A stretch of 64,000 bases of DNA from Myceligenerans crystallogenes. Lineage in GTDB: Bacteria; Actinomycetota; Actinomycetes; Actinomycetales; Cellulomonadaceae. The position numbers and the translations under genes were made by a program. Of the stretch, positions 60,082 through 64,000 are shown one piece after another; position 1 is the stretch's first letter, and each line of letters starts with the position of its first letter. The stretch covers positions 62,001 through 126,000 of the forward strand of contig NZ_BAAANL010000001.1 of the NCBI RefSeq assembly GCF_039529775.1, written 5' to 3'. Below the pieces are notes generated by a model. It saw only the letters and a program-made list of their open reading frames with translations, was not told where the DNA came from and made no database searches.

Positions 60082-60141
60082 CTCGTGGGTGACGAGGCAG
60101 CGGCACTCCCGCCGAACCGCACGCCGACCAGGAGGATGGAC

Positions 60142-61749
60142 ATGACTGACAGGCTTTCGAGGGAAGCGCTTCCCGAGGGGGTCGCCGCCCCCGTGCACCC
60201 CGAGCGGGTGGGGATCGTGCACCTGGGGATCGGCGCGTTCCACCGCGCCCACCAGGCCGTCTACACGGAACGTGCGATGGCCGCGACGGGCGACCTGACC
60301 TGGGGCATCCTCGGCGTCACCCAGCGCTCGGCCACGGTCCGCGACCAGCTCCGCCCCCAGGGCGGCGTCTACGCGGTCCTCACGGCCGGCGACATGACTC
60401 CCCCCGCACCCGAGCCGCGGTCGTCGTCGACCACGAGCTTGCCTGCACCAGCACGAGGTTCGCGGGATTCTCTCCCGGGCGACGCGCGGGAACCTCGTGG
60501 TGACGAAGGGAACCTCGTGCTCGGCCCGCAGCTTCAGGTCGGGCTCGTGGGGGCCGTCGTCGACATCGCCTACCCCGCCGAGGAGACCGGGCGCGTGCTG
60601 GCGGCCATCGCCGCCCCCACCACGCATGTCATCACCCTGACCATCACCGAGAAGGGGTACGCCCGGCTCCCCGGCGGCGGCCTCGACCTCGCCCGCGTCC
60701 GGCCGGATCTCGACGCCCTCGCGGCGGAATCGGCGGGCGGTGCGGCCGAGCCCGCCGCGGCGTCGTCGGCCATCGGGCTGCTCGTCCGGGGGATCGCCGC
60801 GCGGCACCGCGCGGGCGGCGCCCCGCTGACCGTGCTGACCTGCGACAACATGGTCGAGAACGGGCGCGTGCTGGAGGGGCTGGTGCGCGAGGCCGCGGGC
60901 GCGGCCCTGCCCGGGGCCGACGGCGACGGCCTGCGCGCCTACCTCGAGGCGCAGGTCACGTTCCCGTGCTCGATGGTGGACCGGATCGTCCCCGCCACCA
61001 CGGCAGGGCAGCGCGACGTCGTGGAACGGGCGCTCGGCGTCCGTGACGAGGGGCTCGTCGTCGGCGAGCCGTTCACGCAGTGGGTCATCGAGGACACGTT
61101 CGCCGGGCCGCGGCCCGCCTGGGAGCTCGCGGGCGCGACGTTCACCGACGACGTCGCCGGGTTCGAGCAGGCCAAGCTGCGCCTGCTCAACGGGACCCAC
61201 TCGCTGCTCGCCTACGCCGGGGCGCTCGCGGGCCACGCGACGATCGCCGAGGCCGTCTCCGACCCGGTGATCGCCCGGTACGCCCGCACCTACCTGTTCG
61301 ACGACGCGCTGCCCACGCTCCGGGCCCCGCAGGGCCTGGACCTGCAGGAGTACGGCGAGGAACTGCTCCGCCGCTTCGCCAACCCGCACACCGGCCACAC
61401 CACGACCCAGGTCGCGATGGACGGCACGCAGAAGATCCCGTTCCGCTGGGGCGGCACGCTGGAGGACTCGCTGGCCGCGGGCAGGGTGCCGGAGGGCCTG
61501 GCCTTCGGCCTGGCGTCGTGGGCGCTGTTCGTCCGCCGCCGCACGCTGGCCGCGGCGGGGGTGTCCGACGACGTCGCGGGCGGGACCGGCGGCGGCGTCG
61601 ACGACCCGCGGGCCGCCGAGCTGGCCGCCCTGGTCTCGGCCGGCGACGCGCCGCACGACACCGTCCGCAAGCTGCTGGACCTGCCGGGCCTGCTGCCCGT
61701 CTCGAACGGCGGCCTGGTCGCCGAGGTCCTCGGCCACGTGAAGGCGTGA
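60142..61749 (+). CDS. uxuB: D-mannonate oxidoreductase / fructuronate reductase (long-chain mannitol dehydrogenase family)
   Basis: A 535-aa NAD(P)-dependent enzyme that reduces fructuronate to mannonate, the step after UxaC. The family N-terminal loop is VHLGIGAFHRAHQAVYTERA. VITLTITEKGY and LTVLTCDNMVENGRVLEGLV follow, and the catalytic Lys is in QAKLRLLNGTHS. ATG 60142 has AGGAGG six bases upstream; ATG 60136 touches the ribosome site. The family is usually about 480-490 aa. Residues about 85-130 are extra (Pro/Ser/Arg/Gly-rich) and coincide with inverted repeats in DNA at about 60394-60531. A palindrome GGGAAGCGCTTCCC covers codons 7-11. Confidence 0.87.
   Translation: MTDRLSREALPEGVAAPVHPERVGIVHLGIGAFHRAHQAVYTERAMAATGDLTWGILGVTQRSATVRDQLRPQGGVYAVLTAGDMTPPAPEPRSSSTTSLPAPARGSRDSLPGDAREPRGDEGNLVLGPQLQVGLVGAVVDIAYPAEETGRVLAAIAAPTTHVITLTITEKGYARLPGGGLDLARVRPDLDALAAESAGGAAEPAAASSAIGLLVRGIAARHRAGGAPLTVLTCDNMVENGRVLEGLVREAAGAALPGADGDGLRAYLEAQVTFPCSMVDRIVPATTAGQRDVVERALGVRDEGLVVGEPFTQWVIEDTFAGPRPAWELAGATFTDDVAGFEQAKLRLLNGTHSLLAYAGALAGHATIAEAVSDPVIARYARTYLFDDALPTLRAPQGLDLQEYGEELLRRFANPHTGHTTTQVAMDGTQKIPFRWGGTLEDSLAAGRVPEGLAFGLASWALFVRRRTLAAAGVSDDVAGGTGGGVDDPRAAELAALVSAGDAPHDTVRKLLDLPGLLPVSNGGLVAEVLGHVKA
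60161..60174. promoter_or_regulatory. LacI-type palindrome inside the 5' end of the uxuB-like gene
   Basis: A perfect 14-base palindrome GGGAAGCGCTTCCC, starting 19 bases after the ATG. It shares the AAGCGCTT core with the GH6 and GH9 sites, so it may act as an intragenic roadblock operator. Confidence 0.55.
60452..60519 (+). repeat. Inverted and direct repeats in the extra segment of the uxuB-like gene
   Basis: CACGAGGTTC at 60452-60461 pairs with GAACCTCGTG at 60490-60499, and a second GAACCTCGTG lies at 60510-60519. All three lie in the extra coding segment. Confidence 0.6.
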
Positions 61750-61824
61750 CCGGTGGCCGGGCGAGCTCGGCGCCGGGCCGGGGCGGCAGGGGTGTCCAGG
61801 TCCCACCGCCCCGGCGGTCCGGGG

Positions 61825-62982
61825 TTACGGCAGCACGCGGTCGAGCGCCTCGAACCAGCGGGCCGCGATCTTGACGTTGCCGTCCTCGTCGGGGTGGACG
61901 CCGTCATAGGTGTCGGTGTCCGGGTCGAAGCCCGTCCACTGGTCGACGACGACGATCGGCGACTCCTCGGTCGAGTTCTCCGCCGCCCACGCCGGGATCT
62001 GCGCGTTGAGGTCGATCGCCCGCTGCGCGCAGTCCGTGCAGCCGAACGACGGGGCCGGCTCGAGCGGGATGATCTGGGCGACCAGGATCGTCGCGTCCGG
62101 GTTGAGCGTCCGCAGGTCGGTCACGATCGAGGTGTACGCGGCCAGGATCTGCGACGGGGGCAGGTTGCTCCAGACGTCGTTGGTGCCGAAGTGCAGCAGC
62201 AGCACGTCGGGTGTGTTCTGCTGCATCCACCGGTAGGTGTTCCCGTTGGAGACCGACTGGGTGACCAGGTAGCCGCCGTGGCCCTCGTGGTCGGCGTCGG
62301 ACGCGGCGGGGTTGCAGGCCTGTGACTCCCCGCCCACGAAGTCGACCTCGTGCCCGGCGGTGTCCAGCAGCTGCCAGAGGTTGCCGCGCCAGCAGCCGGG
62401 GCTGCCGGTGATGGAGTCGCCCATGGGCATGATCTTCACGGGACCCGCCGGCGTCGGCGGATCGGTCGGTGTCGTCGGGGACGGCGCCGGGCTGACGGTC
62501 GGCGTGGCGGAGGGCGTGGCCGACGCCGGCGGCGTCGGCGGCGACTTCGGCGGCGTCGGCAGGACGACGCCGTTGCAGAGGTCGCCGTTGACGCGGGCGT
62601 ACGACGGCGAGGCGGTGCTGCCCGAGCCGACGAACCCGAACTGGACGCTGCGCCCGGCGGGGATGCTCGCGTTCCAGCCGACGTCGGACCCGTGGAACGT
62701 CGTGCCGGTCTGGCTCCAGCCGACGTTCCACGCCTGGCTCACGGTGGTCCCGGCGGGGAACGCCCAGGTGAGATCCCAGCCGTCGATCGGCTCGCTGCCC
62801 GCGGTGATCGTGACGTTCGCCTGGAACCCGCTGCCCCAGTTGCTGGCGACGGTGTACTCGACCTCGCAGCCCTCCTCGGCCGACGCCGACGCGGCGCCGA
62901 TCACCGGGAGCGTGCCCGCGACCAGGGCGGCCGCCAGCGCGCTGATGATCGCAACGCCTCTTCGCGTTCGAAATGCTCGCAT
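61825..62982 (-). CDS. Secreted CBM2-SGNH esterase (CE3-like acetyl xylan esterase)
   Basis: A 385-aa secreted protein. The signal peptide is GVAIISALAAALVAGTLPVIGA. CBM2 is at about 37-137 (CEVEYTVASNWGSGFQANVT, with Trp residues), then a Pro/Thr linker to about 182. The SGNH hydrolase follows, with nucleophile Ser190 in IMPMGDSITGSPGCWRG, GTNDVWSN and the Asp/His pair DGVHPDEDGN. The GDSITGSPG block is typical of CE3. It likely removes acetyl groups from xylan while bound to cellulose. LacI-type sites lie upstream. Confidence 0.9.
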   Translation of the reverse strand: MRAFRTRRGVAIISALAAALVAGTLPVIGAASASAEEGCEVEYTVASNWGSGFQANVTITAGSEPIDGWDLTWAFPAGTTVSQAWNVGWSQTGTTFHGSDVGWNASIPAGRSVQFGFVGSGSTASPSYARVNGDLCNGVVLPTPPKSPPTPPASATPSATPTVSPAPSPTTPTDPPTPAGPVKIMPMGDSITGSPGCWRGNLWQLLDTAGHEVDFVGGESQACNPAASDADHEGHGGYLVTQSVSNGNTYRWMQQNTPDVLLLHFGTNDVWSNLPPSQILAAYTSIVTDLRTLNPDATILVAQIIPLEPAPSFGCTDCAQRAIDLNAQIPAWAAENSTEESPIVVVDQWTGFDPDTDTYDGVHPDEDGNVKIAARWFEALDRVLP

Positions 62983-63203
62983 GATCCACGTCCTTAGCGA
63001 TGGAATGACAGGGTGGGAAGCGTTTTCAGAACGTAGTCCGCGCGCGCCGCCCCGTACAGACCACCGGAGCTAGCTGAAACGCTTAATCAGTTCGATCCCG
63101 CACGCCGCAGCGCGATCATGGCTTTCCCGGGGAATCCGATGCGGTGTAGAGTCTTGTAACGTTTCAATCGGGCCGTCGACGACGACAGGGGAGATCTCCC
63201 GAC
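62983..63203. promoter_or_regulatory. Divergent operator region between the CE3 and Gfo/Idh genes
   Basis: About 220 bases. GGAAGCGTTTTC at 63016-63027 is closest to the CE3 start. TGAAACGCTTA lies at 63075-63085. TTGTAACGTTTCAA at 63154-63167 (six of seven base pairs symmetric) is right after a possible -10 TAGAGT (63147-63152), upstream of the Gfo/Idh gene. All have a central CG as LacI operators do. Confidence 0.6.
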
Positions 63204-64000
63204 ATGCGAGCAACCATCCTGGGCACCGGCGCCATCGCCGCCCTGCACGCGGACGCCCTCGCCGCGCTGAGCCACCACGGGATCGAGGCGCGGGTCACCC
63301 ACGCGGTGGACATCGATCCCGGCCGGGCCGCGGATTTCGCCGCGCGGCACGGCGTCCCGAACCACGGCACGTCGCTCGACGAGGCGCTCGCCGACACCGA
63401 CGTGCTGCACATCTGCACGCCCCCGGGCGTCCACCTGCCCGCGACGCTCCAGGCCCTGGCCGCGGGCGTGCACGTCGTCGTCGAGAAGCCCGCGGTGCTC
63501 TCCCTCAAGGAGGCCGACGCGATCGCCGCCGCCGAGCGGTCCGCCGCGCCGGCCCGCGCCGGCGGTGGCACGGCGCGCTTCACGCAGATCGTGCAGCACC
63601 GGTTCGGCGCCGGGGCGCTCCGGCTGCGCCGCCTGCTGGACGACGGCGCGCTCGGCCGGCCCCTCGTCGCGACCTGCGACACGATGTGGTTCCGCCCGCC
63701 CGCCTACTTCGACGTCCCCTGGCGCGGTCGGTGGGACACCGAGGGCGGCGGCCCGACGATGGGTCACGGCATCCACCAGTTCGACCTGCTGCTGGCGATC
63801 TTCGGTGAGTGGACCGAGGTCACGGCGATGGCCGGGCGCCTGGCGCGCGAGGTCGACACCGAGGACGTCTCCATGGCGATCGTGCGCTTCGCGAACGGCG
63901 CGATGGCGAGCGTCACGAACAGCCTGCTCTCCCCGCGGCAGGCCTCCGACCTGCGGTTCGACACCGAGAAGGCCACGATCGAGCTGTCGCACGTGTACGG
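63204..64000 (+). CDS. Gfo/Idh/MocA family oxidoreductase, partial at the window end
   Basis: The first 265 codons are seen; the frame stays open to the end. The N-terminal Rossmann fold has MRATILGTGAIAALHADALA (GxGxxA). VLHICTPPGVHLPATLQAL and the family motif VVVEKPAVLSLKEAD (Glu-Lys-Pro) follow. The C-terminal domain begins with IVQHRFGAGALRLRRLLDDG, and GHGIHQFDLLLAIFG carries the usual conserved His-Asp. These enzymes oxidise or reduce sugars, often with inositol or uronate substrates. A LacI-type site overlaps the promoter. It probably belongs to the same sugar regulon, but its substrate is unknown. Confidence 0.88.
   Translation, partial: MRATILGTGAIAALHADALAALSHHGIEARVTHAVDIDPGRAADFAARHGVPNHGTSLDEALADTDVLHICTPPGVHLPATLQALAAGVHVVVEKPAVLSLKEADAIAAAERSAAPARAGGGTARFTQIVQHRFGAGALRLRRLLDDGALGRPLVATCDTMWFRPPAYFDVPWRGRWDTEGGGPTMGHGIHQFDLLLAIFGEWTEVTAMAGRLAREVDTEDVSMAIVRFANGAMASVTNSLLSPRQASDLRFDTEKATIELSHVY

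Overview
This is chromosomal DNA of a high-GC Gram-positive actinobacterium. It looks like a plant-biomass degrader of the Cellulomonadaceae/Promicromonosporaceae type, which is an inference from gene content. The supporting features are strong G/C third-position bias, many GTG starts, stop/start overlaps of the GTGA/ATGA kind, a topA-tmk-holB block, ClpC, a K+-independent proton pyrophosphatase, an alpha-lytic-type secreted protease, and a dense set of secreted glycoside hydrolases with CBM2 modules. I see no insertion sequence, prophage, CRISPR array or rRNA.

Region 1 (1-5.7 kb) has the end of nirB, nirD and a HemD-like/winged-helix regulator (nitrite assimilation), then an ECF sigma factor coupled to a probable anti-sigma protein, and an M18 aminopeptidase on the minus strand coupled to a resolvase-like protein that lacks the catalytic serine. 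Region 2 (6-13 kb) has a zinc-ribbon/HTH/TPR-like regulator, a HAD phosphatase, hppA and a methyltransferase. Region 3 (13-24.6 kb) has a LysR regulator, a membrane protein, a secreted S1 protease, an OmpR-type two-component pair, and topA-tmk-holB. Region 4 (24.7-32.4 kb) has a stand-alone hypX, two related secreted proteins either side of an MFS/GlxA-type regulator pair, a TAP-like lipoprotein hydrolase and tRNA-Thr(CGT). Region 5 (32.5-41.2 kb) has a LacI regulator, GH16 and GH6 glucanases, peptide deformylase, a hypothetical protein, clpC and an epimerase-like protein.

Region 6 (41.2 kb to the end) reads as a glucuronoxylan/aldouronate utilisation locus interrupted by a GH9 cellulase and a Doc-type toxin-antitoxin pair. 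It carries a LacI regulator, an LplB/YtcP/LplA-type ABC importer without its own ATPase, GH39, Tat-exported GH30 with the glucuronoxylanase signature, a DUF624 protein, GH67 alpha-glucuronidase, glucuronate isomerase (uxaC), a second LacI regulator, a D-mannonate oxidoreductase (uxuB-like), a CBM2-CE3 esterase and the start of a Gfo/Idh oxidoreductase. The proposed flow is as follows. GH30 and the esterase trim glucuronoxylan outside the cell. The importer takes up aldouronates. GH67 and GH39 release glucuronate and xylose in the cytoplasm. UxaC and UxuB convert glucuronate to mannonate.

Regulation is visible as LacI-type palindromes with a central CG upstream of GH6, GH9, the importer, GH67, uxaC/lacI, CE3 and the Gfo/Idh gene. 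Other features of note are a small REP-like repeat in two loci, an identical pair of operators in the uxaC-lacI gap, an array of 10-bp sites before the toxin-antitoxin pair, very long terminator stems, and several proteins with unusual in-frame low-complexity inserts.
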